Shown here: positions 1 through 11,340 of the stretch, piece after piece
Layout: each line of letters begins with the position of its first letter
Numbering within the stretch: position 1 is the first letter of the stretch
Source of the DNA: Rattus norvegicus
Lineage: Eukaryota; Chordata; Mammalia; Rodentia; Muridae
Assembly (NCBI RefSeq): GCF_036323735.1
Contig: NC_086028.1
Location: forward strand, 25,589,001 to 25,653,000
Direction: 5' to 3'
DNA: 64,000 nucleotides
Notes under the pieces: generated by a model
The model's database searches: none
Told to the model about the DNA's origin: nothing
Seen by the model: the letters and a program-made list of their open reading frames with translations, nothing else
Translations under genes and position numbers: made by a program

Positions 1-205
1 AATACACACAAATACACATATGTTCATATACACACACAAGCACATGTATACACACAAACACATATACACTTATACACCACACACATGTACATATGTACAC
101 ACACACATACCACACAGTACACACAGGCACAAACACACACATATGTATACATATACACACAAAAACATACAAACACACAATAAACTCTCTCACACACATG
201 CTAAA
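1..205. repeat. Degenerate (CA)n/(CATA)n tract at window edge
   Basis: Alternating purine-pyrimidine CA-rich sequence with ACATAT interruptions, continuing beyond the left edge. It gives a spurious His/Thr-rich open frame. Confidence 0.9.
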
Positions 206-1050
206 TAAATAGAAATTTAATTTAAAGATATGTTTAAAATATTTCTAATATTAAAGTAAGTGGGATTACTTATTCAGTTGCCTGATTGTTTCTGTCTTAT
301 TAATAAAAATTTTAAGGCAGGCAAGCATGGAATCAAATCCCTGCTCTGTTTTTTATTATGATCTTACTTAAGTTATTTAAACATCCTAAGATTTAATTTC
401 TTGATCAGTAGTTAATAAGCTGTATATAATAGGCTTGTAGTAAAAATTCTAGAGAAGACTTTTTTTTTTTTGAGTTTTGGATGAAAGAAACTCAGCCTCG
501 AATCATTTATAATAACATCAGGGAATAACATTTTTATTTGAAGGAATTTTATATTTCAAAAAAGGAAAACATAATTTTTTATTTCAAAAATTGCAAAAAA
601 TATCACATGGAGTTTCTATATGGGATCTACCAAGACACACGTGAGCCAAACATAAGCCACTCAGTAACTGCATACAGTTAGTAAAGCCAAGACACCGACA
701 CTGATGAAGTTCTCACTGTGGAGACTTGTCTTGAAATTTTGCAATTGTTCTTACAAGTCTGCTCTCTAGTTTAGATACTACCTTGAAGAGCTTCATATTC
801 CCTCACTTTCCTCTAATGTTGGTCAATTCTTGAGCCTTTCTCTTTCCTTTTACATAATGAGCAGTATCATTACATAGTTTCTGTGGATCAGGACCTAAAG
901 TACTTCTGCTTCAAAGCCTCTTGCGAATTTGTAAACTCAATGACCTATGTCAGTTACTTTACTACAGCCATGACAAAGTGCCGTGCCCAAGGCAACTTAT
1001 AAATGATAGCACTTAATTCACAGCTCACAATTCCAGCATGTTAGAGTCTG
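206..1050. other. AT-rich intergenic sequence
   Basis: I see no gene and no recognisable full-length repeat, only short A and T runs. Confidence 0.5.
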
Positions 1051-1460
1051 TGGTGATTTGAGTAGGTATGTCCCCTATAAATGTATGTGTTTGAATGTTT
1101 GGCTGATAGGGAATGGCACTATTAGAAGGTGTGGCCTTGTTGAAGTAGCTGTGGCCTTGTTAGAGGAAATTGGAAGTATCTAGACTAGAGATCAGACTAG
1201 CGAGTTGGAAGTGTGTCACTGTGGGGACAGGCTTTGAGGTCTCCTATGCTCAAGCTGTCTTGTGTTGAATTCCAGTCTCTTCCTGGCAGCCCTCAGACCA
1301 AGATGTAGAACTCTCAGCTCCTCTAGCATCCTGCCTACTTGGACACTCCTGGGCTTACTGCTGTGACAATAATGGACTAAGCCCCAATTAAATGCTGTCT
1401 TTTATAAGAGTTGCCATGCTCATGCTGTCTCTTCATAATGGAAAACCTAACTAAGACAGG
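1051..1460 (+). mobile_element. Rodent interspersed repeat (GTGGTTTGAG...CTAACTAAGACA family)
   Basis: Begins GTGGTGATTTGAGTAGG and ends CCTAACTAAGACAG, with internal GTGTGGCCTTGTTG and AAGATGTAGAACTCTCAGCT. The same family recurs at 63081-63443 and inverted at 40545-40910 and partly at 44830-44985. I recognise it as an abundant rodent repeat but am not sure of its formal name. Confidence 0.7.
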
Positions 1461-1565
1461 GTCCGTGGCCATCATGGCAGGGAGCATGGCAACAGACGCA
1501 CAACTGGACAGTTATTTTTAGAAAACTCTTATTGTACAGGACTATTTGTACCTTGATGACTCTTT

Positions 1566-2018
1566 TTTTTTATAGAGTAAAATGATTTTTATTTGCTCAA
1601 CAAGTCTGATTTTAGGTTTCGTTAGCATATTTCCATTATTAAAAGCAAAGGCCAATTAGTCCTCAGGCTCTGAATCATCTTCATCTTGACTAATTTGGAA
1701 ATAACGAAGTTATTTCCTTGTCAGATGCCACCACATGAAGCCAATCACGGAGATTATTCTTCTTAAGGTATTTCTTGGTAAGATATTTCGAATACCTTTT
1801 TGAGAACTGTTTCTCAGAAACAACTGTGATTTTATTCTTCAGGCATTCAATGTGAACAACATTTCCAAGATTTCCAGTTTTTCCATTGACCAAAATTTCC
1901 AGAATAAAAAATTCCATCTTCTACTGGATGAGTAAGGTCCAAATGAAACATCCAGGTTGACCTCTTAGGCTTCTTGTCTTTCTGCAGCGCCACGTTGAGC
2001 AGCAGTCGTGGGAAGGGC
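1566..2018 (-). pseudogene. Rpl22l1-ps: Rpl22l1 processed pseudogene
   Basis: Intronless copy of ribosomal protein L22-like 1. Recognisable segments include KTGNLGNVVHIE, KNKITVVSEKQFSKRY and KYLTKKYLKKNNLRDWL, and the acidic tail QDEDDSEPED. It ends in a poly-A tract (T-run at 1561-1570) after an AATAAA. It is flanked by a perfect 16-base target-site duplication ACCTTGATGACTCTTT (1550-1565 and 2019-2034), the mark of L1-mediated retroposition. The start codon is GTG instead of ATG, and a deletion after DGIF shifts the frame; a second small deletion follows SDKE. Not expected to encode protein. Confidence 0.93.
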
Positions 2019-2034
2019 ACCTTGATGACTCTTT

Positions 2035-2690
2035 ACTTCCTCATAGCAAGAAGGGGTGAAGAAGATCATGGGACCATTGCCTGAACACCCAGCCACCCTT
2101 CCCAACCAGTTACTTACAATTCTACAGTAATTTCAAGAGAGATAGCTGAGATGTAGTATATGTATAGAGAGTGACTGAAGTGGGCAGGGGGTCCATCTAT
2201 GTAGCTATGAGAATGCTATCATTCTGACTGACTAAAGACTGGTGAGGTCTGTTTTGGGATCCATGCAGCACTCACAGCCCTGTAAGCACTCTTCCCCCTG
2301 TGCTCTTTAAGGAAGCCCAATAAATTCATTAGTTCCCTGGAGTGAAATCCAGTGGAATCATGGCTCATTTTGTTGTTGGGACCTTACACAGAGAAGGGGT
2401 AGAGAATGTTCGTGTCTGCTGGTTAAGAAGGAACCGTTAGAAGTAGATGCTACTGTAAGTCTGTCTTGGATTCCTCATGGTACAGGAATGTATATTCTTG
2501 TTGAGAATGCTACAGAAATTATGTCTCTTTCTTATATCATCATTTCAAGACGCATGTGTCATAGTTATATTTTCATCATGTTTCCCCCTCTTATTACTCC
2601 TGTCAGATCCATCCTACCTGCCAAGCCTTCTCTCTCTTTCAAAAAAAATATAACATCAATAAATAAAGAAATAAGTAATCACAACAAAAA
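2035..2690. other. Intergenic, nothing recognised
   Basis: Between the Rpl22l1 retrocopy and the first B1. No coding or repeat signal that I can name. Confidence 0.45.
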
Positions 2691-2693
2691 AAA

Positions 2694-2840
2694 GGGCCGG
2701 ATGTGATAGTGCACACCTTTGATTCCACCACTCTGGAGGCAGAAGCCTTCAAATCATTGAGTTCCAGGATACGGTGGTCTACAGAGTTAGTTCCAGAACA
2801 GCAGGAGCTACACAGAGAAACACTGTCTCTGAAGAAGTAA
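2694..2840 (+). mobile_element. B1 SINE
   Basis: 7SL-derived B1: GCACACCTTTGATTCCACCA, GGAGGCAGAAG and CTACACAGAGAAACACTGTC blocks in order. Confidence 0.85.
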
Positions 2841-2885
2841 AAACAAAGCAAGCAAGCAAGCAAACAAACAAACAAAAACAAAAAG

Positions 2886-3064
2886 GGCTGGAGAGATGGC
2901 TCAGCAGTTAATAGCACCAACTGCTCTTCCAGAGGTCCTGAGTTCAATTCCCAACAACAACATGGTGGCTCACAACCATCTGTAATGGGATCTGATGCCC
3001 TCTTCTGATGTGTCTGAAGACAGCGACAGTATACTCACATACATAAAATAAATAAATAAATCTT
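2886..3064 (+). mobile_element. B2 SINE
   Basis: tRNA-derived head GGGCTGGAGAGATGGCTCAG, middle CCAACTGCTCTTCCAGAGG, tail TGCCCTCTTCTGATGTGTC and an AATAAATAAATAAATC end. Directly follows the B1 and an A-rich spacer. Confidence 0.92.
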
Positions 3065-3299
3065 TATTTAACAAATTTATAAAATTTATAAATCTTTGTT
3101 AACAAACAAAAACAAGATAAAAAAAACCACAAAACAAAAAAATGACAAAATTAAACAAAATTCCCACACACAAAAAAATTTATGGAGCTCCTATTGTGAT
3201 CAACACAGGCCTGCCCCAGAGTATGGTTGATATACCCAGTGCTACTCCATTATGAAAACTGATTTTCCCTTTACCATCAAGTTTCAGTTGCCAAACTTC

Positions 3300-3523
3300 T
3301 TGGTTAAGGGTGAGACCCTGTGTCTACTTCTGCCTATCTGTGCTGGGACCTGGGCTGGTTTTAACTTGTACAGGTCTCCTATCTCTGCCTCCCATCTCTC
3401 TGAAAGATCGCCAGGGCTACAGATAACGCTACTGTGCCCAGCTTTTAAGTGAGTTCTGGGAGATAAAATGCAGATCATCAGGCTTGCAGTGTGCCCTTTA
3501 CCCACTGAGCCATCTCCCCTGCT
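3300..3523 (-). mobile_element. B4-type SINE (antisense)
   Basis: Ends CCACTGAGCCATCTCCCCTGC, the reverse of a tRNA-like SINE head, with B1-like CTCTGCCTCCCATCTCTCTG further left: the composite B1/tRNA-like layout of B4 elements. Confidence 0.7.
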
Positions 3524-3536
3524 TTAGAGTGGGTTT

Positions 3537-4680
3537 TTTCTAATTATTTATTTATTTATTTATTTACATCACAAATATTGCCTTCCTCCAGGTCCCCCAC
3601 CCCTTTCAGAGTTCCCTACCCTGGAGCATCAAGTCTACAGGGTTAGGTGCATCCTTTCTCACTAAGACCAGACAAGGCAGCCCTCTGCTATGTATGGGGT
3701 AGAGTGAGGGCTCCAACCAGCACATGTATGCTCTTTGCTTGGTAGCTTAGTCTCTGCAAGTCTCAGGGGTCCAGCTTAGTTGTCACTATTAGTCTTCCAA
3801 TGGCGTTGCTGACCCCTTCATTTCCTTCACTCCTTCCCCTAACTCTTCCATGGGGCTCCTCGACCTCCATCCAGTGCTTGGCTGTGAGTATCTGCATCTG
3901 TCTCAGTCAGTTGCTGGGTAGAGCCTCTCAGAAGACTTGCAGACTCCTGCAAGTACAACATAGCATCAATAATAGTGTCAGACCCACCCATGGGATGGAT
4001 CCCAAGTTGGGCCAGTCATTGTCGACCATTTCTTCTGATCCACTTTTGTCCCTGCATTTATTTTAGATAGGAGCTGCTTTCATTGTGTCCCATAAGTTTG
4101 GGTATGCTGTGTCATCATTTTGGTTAAATTCTAGAAAGTCTCTAATTTCTTTATTTCTTTCCTGACCAAGTTGTCATTGTATAGAGAGTTATTTAGTTTC
4201 CATATGTATGTGGTCTTTCTATTGTACTCTTCCTTCACCTGTTTGACTATATTTTTCTGCATTTCTGTAAGAGATTTGTTTCCTCTGTATAGGCTTCTGC
4301 CTGTTTGTATTTTCCTATATTTCTTTAATGGAATTAGTTATAGCTTCTGTAAAGGCCTCTATCATCTTCATGAGATGGGATTTAAGGTCAGAGTCTTGCT
4401 GTTCCGGTTAGGGTATCTAGTGCTTGCTATGGTAGAAGAGCTGGGTACTGATGATGACAAATTGCATTGGCTTCTGTTGATTGGGTTCGTGTACTTGCCT
4501 TTCACCATCTTCTTGTCTCTGGTGTTAACTGGCCTGTGTGTTCCAGATTGCACCAGACCTCCCAGGAGGCAGGTGGAGCTCTGTGTCCCGGATTAGAGCA
4601 GGCCTCCTGGGAGGCAGACAGGGTGGTGGGGTGAGGGTTGGACACTTTGATCTGCCACAGGTGGATGTGGAGGTGCGAAC
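3537..4680 (-). mobile_element. Old L1 element, rearranged (3' UTR, ORF2 piece, 5'/ORF1-side piece)
   Basis: Left part (about 3540-4060) has the L1 3'-end layout seen also at 38.2, 39.9 and 43.7 kb: ATTTATTTACAT, CCTGGAGCATCAAG, GTTGCTGGGTAGAGCCTCTC. From about 4060 it jumps to an ORF2-like stretch (TCCCATAAGTTTGGGTATGC), then to L1 5'-side sequence ending in GGCCTCCTGGGAGGCAGACA. Large internal parts are missing. No intact ORF. Confidence 0.65.
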
Positions 4681-4793
4681 TGGAAGCTGAAGAGAAATTT
4701 TAATCAATTAAAAGTTATTCAAATTCTATACTGATAAGATAAATGAGTTTGATGTGTTAGGTTAAAGATGAAACAATAAGGCAAATCATTAGA

Positions 4794-5000
4794 GGAGACT
4801 TATATCTGCAATCCCAACACTCAGGAAGTGGAGGGAGAGGAAGGCAGTAGTTCATGGTCATCTTTGCCCATATATCAACTTCAAGGCTGGGCTACATGAG
4901 ACCCTGTCTCAAAAACAATAAGGCAATAAAAAGAATAAAATAAATAGTAAATAAAATAGTAAATAGTAATAAAACAAATAAATAAATAAATAAATAGTTT
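4794..5000 (+). mobile_element. B1/B4-like SINE, degraded
   Basis: ATCTGCAATCCCAACACTCA...GGCTGGGCTACATGAGACCCTGTCTC followed by an (AATA)n tail. Confidence 0.6.
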
Positions 5001-5009
5001 CCATTTAAT

Positions 5010-6678
5010 AAGATTCCAGAAGCCTACTAAAAATACCAGTACAAAGTATAGGTAAGAAATGATAAAACCATAGTGTCCAATGAAATAAGTCAAAGAACAC
5101 GAAGCATGCATGCATTTCTACCCTTGTTTTAAAAAGATATATATCATTTAACTCATGCACAAACTATCTCTCGAAGTTTACCTAAACAATTATAGTTTAT
5201 TGTTCAAAGAAATGTATATGTGTGTGTGCATTTTCAATATTTACCTTGTATTAAAGTTAAGATCCTACGAACAAGAGACACACTTTGTTTCTCTTGATAC
5301 TGCTATGCCCACAGAAAACTGCATATAGTAAGTATTCATTAGATGTCTATAAATTGACATCCACAGATAGACAGATGTCGAAGTAATGGGGTTATAGCAA
5401 AAGGTTTGTCTAAACTGGTCATGAATACAATGTAAGTGTCCAACTCCACAAACCAAATCCTTCTCGCCACACACAGCGAAGCTCAGCTGAGATCTTATGA
5501 GAGCCTGCCATTGTAATTACTACTGTGGTAAGTGTAACAGAGATGATCAAACTCTCCTTTCACCCCAAATATGTAACTCTTAATGTCTACCCTGCTACCC
5601 AGCCCCTCCCGATGCCATCTGCAGTTATATTTGACACTGTAAAATTAATAGACCAAGTGGCTTCCGAAAAAAGATACGGCTTGGAAAAAGAGCTTCCCAC
5701 TCCACTATACACAATTGGAAACAGCTGGACTGGTAAGCAGGGAGATTGACTGCTTCAGAAGCGTTTGTTGTGTCCTGTTGCCCAATCTAGAGCTCAAGCC
5801 CAACCCACCCACTCTTCCTGAGGTAACAGGAAGCCACACCACGTGGCTGTGGCTGCACTTCTTTCTTCAAAACACATCTGAAGCTCACATTAATGAGCTC
5901 ATGGATGTGAAACAGAACAGCTCTAGTCAAAAATGTCGAAAAAAGTATGTTTTTGTGCTGTGTCAGAAAAGGTACAGCCTTTGACTTGGTGGCTTGGAGC
6001 CCTGGGAAATCCATCATCCCAAATAGCCAAGATTCCTGAAGTGAACACTGAGTCAGGCAACATAATAAACTTTCTCATCAACACACAAACCATCTGATTT
6101 CATATAAAATTACAGTTAGATGAAAACACTGAAAATGAGTTCTTGGTGGCTAACATCTTAAACTTCATCAAAAAATCCACTATAGATTTTTAGTTACTTT
6201 GTAACTTTTAGTTATTTCCATGTTAGTTGGTTTTCTGTGACCATAACAAATGGCGCCACCACATTACGGTGCGTCTTCCCTCCCAGGTTAGCTTCTGTGG
6301 AATCACCCTAACAGACATGCCCAAAGGTTTGTTTCCTGAATAATTTAAAAACCCTGTCAAGTTCAAAATCAAGACAGAGCACCCCAACACCACCCAATAG
6401 CTCAATTTCCAAGCGTTCCCTCTGAAAGATTCAACTACCTCCCAATCGTACCTCACTGGGAAGCAAACCTTTGATACACATGTTTAAAAGACATTGTATA
6501 TCTAAATTTAAATGACAGCAATGTTTACGGCCTTGCTGCTTTCTTTTCCTCACTGTTCACAGCCAAGGGAATTAAATCACTGAGCATTACTCAACTTACC
6601 CAAGATCAGATATTCATGCTGCTTCTGTCAGCATCTGCATTCAAAATCAAATCCCTCGAACCCAAAAACTAATATTAT
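5010..6678. other. Intergenic, no repeat or gene recognised
   Basis: 1.7 kb of apparently unique sequence. I find no exon with both splice sites and no named repeat. Confidence 0.4.
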
Positions 6679-6837
6679 GGCCAGCCAGCTGGCTCAGCTG
6701 GTAAAAGGCACTTGCTGACAACCCCGGAGACAAGAGTTTGAGACCTAGTTTTCACATAGTGGAAGGAGAGAAGCAACTCCCACAAGCTGTCTTCTGACCT
6801 ACACATGAGCACCACGCAAACGTGCCCGCGCTCACGC
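6679..6837 (+). mobile_element. B4-type SINE head leading into CA tract
   Basis: CTGGCTCAGCTGGTAAAAGG, GTGGAAGGAGAGAAGCAACT and CTGTCTTCTGACCTACACAT blocks, then directly into (CA)n, the usual tail of this SINE type. Confidence 0.75.
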
Positions 6838-7325
6838 TCACACACACACACTCACACACACACACATCACACACACATATACACACACGCACACACACAC
6901 TCACACACACATACACACACGCACACATACACACACGCACACATACACACACACTCACACACACATACACACACATACACACACGCACACATACACACAC
7001 ACATTTACACACTCACACACACATCACACACACGCATGCACACACATACACACACACGCACGCACACACATACACACACACACGCATACACACACACTCA
7101 TACACACATACACACACTCACACACACACATCACACACACACATACACACACGTGCACACACACATACACACTCACAGATATACACACACATGCGCACAC
7201 ACACACATACATACACACTCACACACACATATAAACACACATGCGTGCACACACACACACTCACACACACATACACACATCACACACATCACACACACAT
7301 ACACACACACATACACACACACACG
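6838..7325. repeat. Compound (CA)n/(CACGCA)n/(CATACA)n microsatellite, 0.49 kb
   Basis: Nearly uninterrupted CA-rich alternation with periodic T and G interruptions (ACACTCACAC, ACACGCACAC). It keeps several frames open on both strands as His/Thr or Cys/Val repeats; these are not genes. Confidence 0.95.
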
Positions 7326-7356
7326 TAAATGAGATTAAATTAAAAAAACAAAAACT

Positions 7357-7460
7357 GGGGTTGGGGATTTAGCTCAGTGGTAGAGCGCTTGCCTAGCAAG
7401 CGCAAGGCCCTGGGTTCGGTCCCCAGCTCCAAAAAATAGAAAAGAAAAAAAAAAAAAACT
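7357..7460 (+). mobile_element. ID element (BC1/tRNA-Ala-derived SINE) with A-rich tail
   Basis: GGGGTTGGGGATTTAGCTCA (internal pol III A box) through GGGTTCGGTCCCCAGCTCC (B box), then an A tail. Likely short target duplication AAAAACTGG at both sides. Near-consensus, so young. Confidence 0.95.
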
Positions 7461-7461
7461 G

Positions 7462-8747
7462 GTGATCTCACGGCAGATCTAGCACTAGCAGTGGGTGTAG
7501 GGTAGCTAGGTCACATGGGAGGAGCACTGACTCTACCACTTACCAGCTGCCGCTGAGACCCTAGGGTCTTTCTCTCTTAGATACCCCACCTATAAAATGG
7601 ACACAATCAAGTAACCACCCAGTAGGCTACATTAAGCAAAATGCAAATTATATTTAGAAAAGTACTTTATAAGCAATCATATTGTGTCAAGAAAAAGACA
7701 GCTCAAAGATTAAAAAGAAATAGGGGTGGGGGAAGGTTCAGGGTTTCTGAGCACATGCCTAAGATGATAGGGTGAAGAAGCTTGTCAGGAAAGAATATGA
7801 GCAATGAACGTGTGATAGAACCATAATGAAGACAACCTTCGACATTGTTTGTTCTGTTAAAAATAACTATCCAGAACTTTGTCCTTATTGGCTCTGTGGT
7901 GGCTGTTTCCTAGACTTTAAAGATGAAAGGCATGGCTTTGTTGAATCATTTCAAAAAGAATTGTGCAGATGATGAAGTCTGCACAATCTGCAGGCCTGAG
8001 TGGGATTTATTTCACTTGCTCAGCTCAGGCGGGGGCTTCAGGAAGCAAAACACTGACTTTGATTCCTAAATGAGCATCAGTCCCTGTGGTTCAGCTACTC
8101 AATGCTTCCAGCAGTCGGGGCCTGAGAGTTTGAGCTGCACAGCTGGGCTCTGAGCCTGGGGCTCCCGATGACTTTTCAGAGAGCTTCATGATCGGTTTGT
8201 TTCCATGGGATTTGGATCAAGATGAAAAATGAACCCAAGGTTATTTGGAAGCAGTTCGTATTTAAGAGACCTTCAAACACCACAAATAAAAGCCGATCTA
8301 TAAATACTGTGTACAACCCTGTAGTACTCCCTACTTGCTAATGCTCGTCATGGGGGTGAAAATTAGTGATGGGGATACCCATGTTTCAAAAGTTAGAAAA
8401 TCAACTTAACGTTCAAGTTGTTTGGAAGAGTTGTAATTACCGTTTTACTCGGAGAGAAAATAGCATCGTGTAAGGGAAGAAATCACATTTGAATTTCCCA
8501 GCATTGTGATAAAAGCACTCTTCAGAGATGACAGTGCTTCAGAAGCCACCCTCTTCTCCAATACCCACTCCAGTTCCTGCCCCCGCAGGCTCATTATCTA
8601 CAATCCATGCAATTCCATGACTACCAAAATGGGGTTATGCAGACTGAAGAGCACATCTATCTTTAATGCGTAAAGGAGAGAACCCAACACAGCCATCTCA
8701 GGGGCACCTAACTACTAAAATGCCTTTCCAATCGCCATTCATCACCT

Positions 8748-8780
<33 letters not shown>

Positions 8781-9540
8781 GTGGCATTTGTGGCATTTGT
8801 GTTAACCCTGACCCCGCATTCTGGCCTGGAGCGGCCCTTGCAGACATACTCTTCCTTCAGTGGCCAAATCAGCCATTTTTCATTGCAGACCTGCCGGCTG
8901 AACAATCACCATTTACAAGACAGCTTGTGATGCCACGAAGCATGCAGACAGAAGTGTAATAAACAATGTTTGAATTACAGTTTGGACATTTAAAAAACGC
9001 TCTGGGCTCCATTTCATAAGACATTTGCATTTGTAATGAAAGAGAAAAAGATCCAGGATTGGGTTTCCAGGCGCAGGTTAACAGGGCCTTTTATGTTGTG
9101 AGGGTTTTTTTTTTTTTTTTTTTTTTTTTGCAGGCGCAATTACAAATTGTACACAGATTCATTATTTCTTGAGCACTTTATCAGGACATTTCCCCATACA
9201 TCTAATTTGTCCTGTCTGAAATGTAACTTGACATAAGGGATTTTCTTAATTGCTTTTGAAACTCTTCCAAGATAATCACTGCTTTTTAGAGCATGATAAA
9301 AGACAGTAGACAATATTGCCAGTCTGTCTCAGGATCAGGCACTTAAGTTTGGAGGTAAAAGATAGCAAAAAAAAAAAAAAAAAAAAAAAAATCAAGATGT
9401 TGGCCTTTTATACTGCTTAGTATCCTTGTTTTAATTTCCTTTCCATTTAAACTGCATTGTCACATAAAAAAAATAGCAAAAAGAGGTTGCCTGCCCCGCT
9501 GAAAGGACAATTTTTCAGGATACATATTGTTAACAACTAA
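7462..9540. other. 2 kb mostly repeat-free intergenic block
   Basis: No SINE, LINE or LTR recognised, only homopolymer runs (T at about 8750-8779 and 9107-9129, A at about 9367-9391). It contains an octamer ATTTGCAT at 9023-9030. About 10.7 kb downstream of the Mat2b 3' end. Could be conserved non-coding DNA; no coding signal. Confidence 0.4.
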
Positions 9541-9547
9541 AAAATAT

Positions 9548-9692
9548 GTTTTGTCTTGAGACAGGGTCTCTCTGTGTAGCCCTAACTGTCCTGGAACTCA
9601 CTATGTAGATCAGGCAGACCTGGAACTCACAGAGATCCACTTGCTTCAGCCTCCCAAGTGCCAAAATTAGAGTGGTGTACCCCATGCCTGGC
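9548..9692 (-). mobile_element. B1 SINE (antisense)
   Basis: GAGACAGGGTCTCTCTGTGT...CCTGGAACTCACTATGTAG...CCATGCCTGGCC, followed by a (GTTT)n tract. Confidence 0.88.
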
Positions 9693-9757
9693 CTCGGTTT
9701 GTTTGTTTATTTGTTTGTTTTTGTTTGTAAATATTTTCTTTGTTATTCTGCAGAATT

Positions 9758-10040
9758 TTAACCAGAAGTGTCAACGAGGGTGCTGAGGGTACCTGGAAGA
9801 GAATGGGGGACAAGAGACACAAAGAAACTGGGAGGAGATGTGTAGGTGAGCTTGGCCATCATCAAAGCATCCTCCATAGCTAGCCTATGGTAACATACCT
9901 GAATAGGTTTTGCTGCTATATTATTTACCTGTTGTTTAATAAAGCTGGTAAAACAATTAAATGCCCAAGGGCCAAAAGATATAACCAAAAGAAGGCCTAC
10001 TAGGGGACCCAACAGAGAAGGAAGCAAGGTGGGCAACCAA
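9758..10040 (-). pseudogene. Endogenous retrovirus env remnant: transmembrane-subunit C-terminus
   Basis: A 92-codon open stretch on the minus strand with a hydrophobic membrane-spanning segment followed by a short basic cytoplasmic tail, arranged as in gammaretrovirus-like env transmembrane subunits. It is an isolated fragment with no fusion peptide or complete ectodomain here. Upstream the sequence is degenerate and apparently interrupted by the Tmem65 retrocopy. Family-level assignment only. Confidence 0.6.
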
Positions 10041-10634
10041 GGAGAGGTGGAGGACCAATTTTAATACCAGTTCTCAGCTTTTTCTCTTTCTTGTTTTCTA
10101 ATCCTTTTCTGACCTTTTTCATGTTCTCCGTAACCCTATTCTAAGACATAGGAAGTATCCAAGCACTGCCTTTCTCTCACAACCCAGAATTCACTGTGCT
10201 TGCTCAAAGTTGGGAAATTAAAGATAAAAGGCCAATCAGAAATAAGTACACTTGTTAGCATGTATGGTTTATGTAGAAGAAGGGTCAGACAATTGTTCTT
10301 TCTGATTAACCACTGACTCTTAAAGACAGTGTGAGTCAAAATTAAAATAGTCAGATATACTTAAAACACTGCTCCATTTTGGATAGATGTGGAAGTTTAA
10401 AAATTGAATGAATTTCTATAATTGTAAATGTTTACCATGAAACATCACAGAAGGGATGCCACCAGGCAGAGAATTACAATTTTACCTGATATTAAACTTC
10501 TTAAATAATTTGGAGAAACCTCATCATTGAATTATAACCATCAGGAAAAAAAAGACATAAATAGGTATCCCATGCATGTTATGTAAGGAAACCCCAAGAC
10601 AGTACAGTACAGCATCAATAATTGAAAGTTAAAT

Positions 10635-10990
10635 ATGTTGATACATAGAAGGAAAAATAACATGTTGACTGCCATTGTTGAAATTCCCAAAATAATTTCA
10701 ATAGACAATTCAATTTGGGTTCCTGCAACAATCATAATTGTATTATCCAAAAAGCCAAACCCTACGAAAGGTATCGCATTGGGGAAGAATACATATCTCA
10801 GCTGTCTGGAGTGGGTGGTAGAGCTTCCAGTTTTTCTTGTGCGATGGCAATGGACTCGAAACGGTGCAGTTCTTTGAGCAAGCAGCTCCTCTCGGTGGAG
10901 TGCAGGCTGTAGATGAAGTCATGTGCACCCTGTGCTGTGTTCAGCGCCTCCCTGGGTTCCTTCTTGGGGTGAGCGCCCAAAAGTCGAGTA
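10635..10990 (-). pseudogene. Tmem65-ps: Tmem65 processed pseudogene fragment
   Basis: The minus strand reads AHPKKEPREALNTAQGAHDF, then IYSLHSTERSCLLKELHRFE and SIAIAQEKLEALPPTP. After a one-base frameshift it continues QLRYVFFPNAIPFVGFGFLD and IMIVAGTQIELSIEIILGIS. These match the N-terminal half of TMEM65, a mitochondrial inner-membrane protein, with no introns. Similarity stops abruptly after ISTMA (about 10660); the C-terminal half is missing. The copy lies between two pieces of an ERV env gene. Identification is from recalled family sequence. Confidence 0.85.
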
Positions 10991-10999
10991 GCAGGAATG

Positions 11000-11340
11000 T
11001 ACGGGCTCTTTTAACAATTTCATGGTAAATATAATCCCTGTATCGGCACCTGATTGAAACATTCTAAGGCCCCAAGTATATCCACGTGTCCAATCCTGGT
11101 TTCAACCTGTGGAGGTAAATTTAATATTTAGGGGGATGCACCATCCCCTTGTTTTAGAATTAGAACCTTCACAATGGGAATCTGGGACGTGTATATTAGC
11201 AGGATGGGAGGTATTATAAGTCAAACAATGCAGTGTATTAGGTGATAAAATTCTTAAGAACAGGGGAAAGGAGACAGGCAAGAAAGCTAGTGAGTGGCCC
11301 AGTGAGAGCTGCTGGAACAACCAGATCAGGTGACAAGTAG
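11000..11340 (-). pseudogene. Possible ERV env surface-subunit remnant
   Basis: Cysteine- and Asn-X-Ser/Thr-containing stretch on the minus strand ending in a tryptophan/glycine-rich segment like that near the end of retroviral surface subunits. Together with 9758-10040 it suggests one degraded env gene split by the Tmem65 retrocopy. Weakly supported; could be another old LTR-element piece. Confidence 0.4.

Noticed and set aside
4171..4596. 141-codon hydrophobic plus-strand frame resembling a membrane protein
   Set aside because: Lies in the antisense of an old L1 fragment; hydrophobicity comes from T-rich antisense L1 sequence.
6752..7332. Long His/Thr-rich and Cys/Val-rich open frames on both strands
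   Set aside because: Translation of a CA/TG microsatellite; no start context, splice sites or non-repeat sequence.
7357..7431. tRNA-like sequence with A and B boxes (also at 36968 and 41178)
   Set aside because: These are ID SINEs derived from tRNA-Ala/BC1, not functional tRNA genes: A-rich tails, target duplications and dispersed copies.
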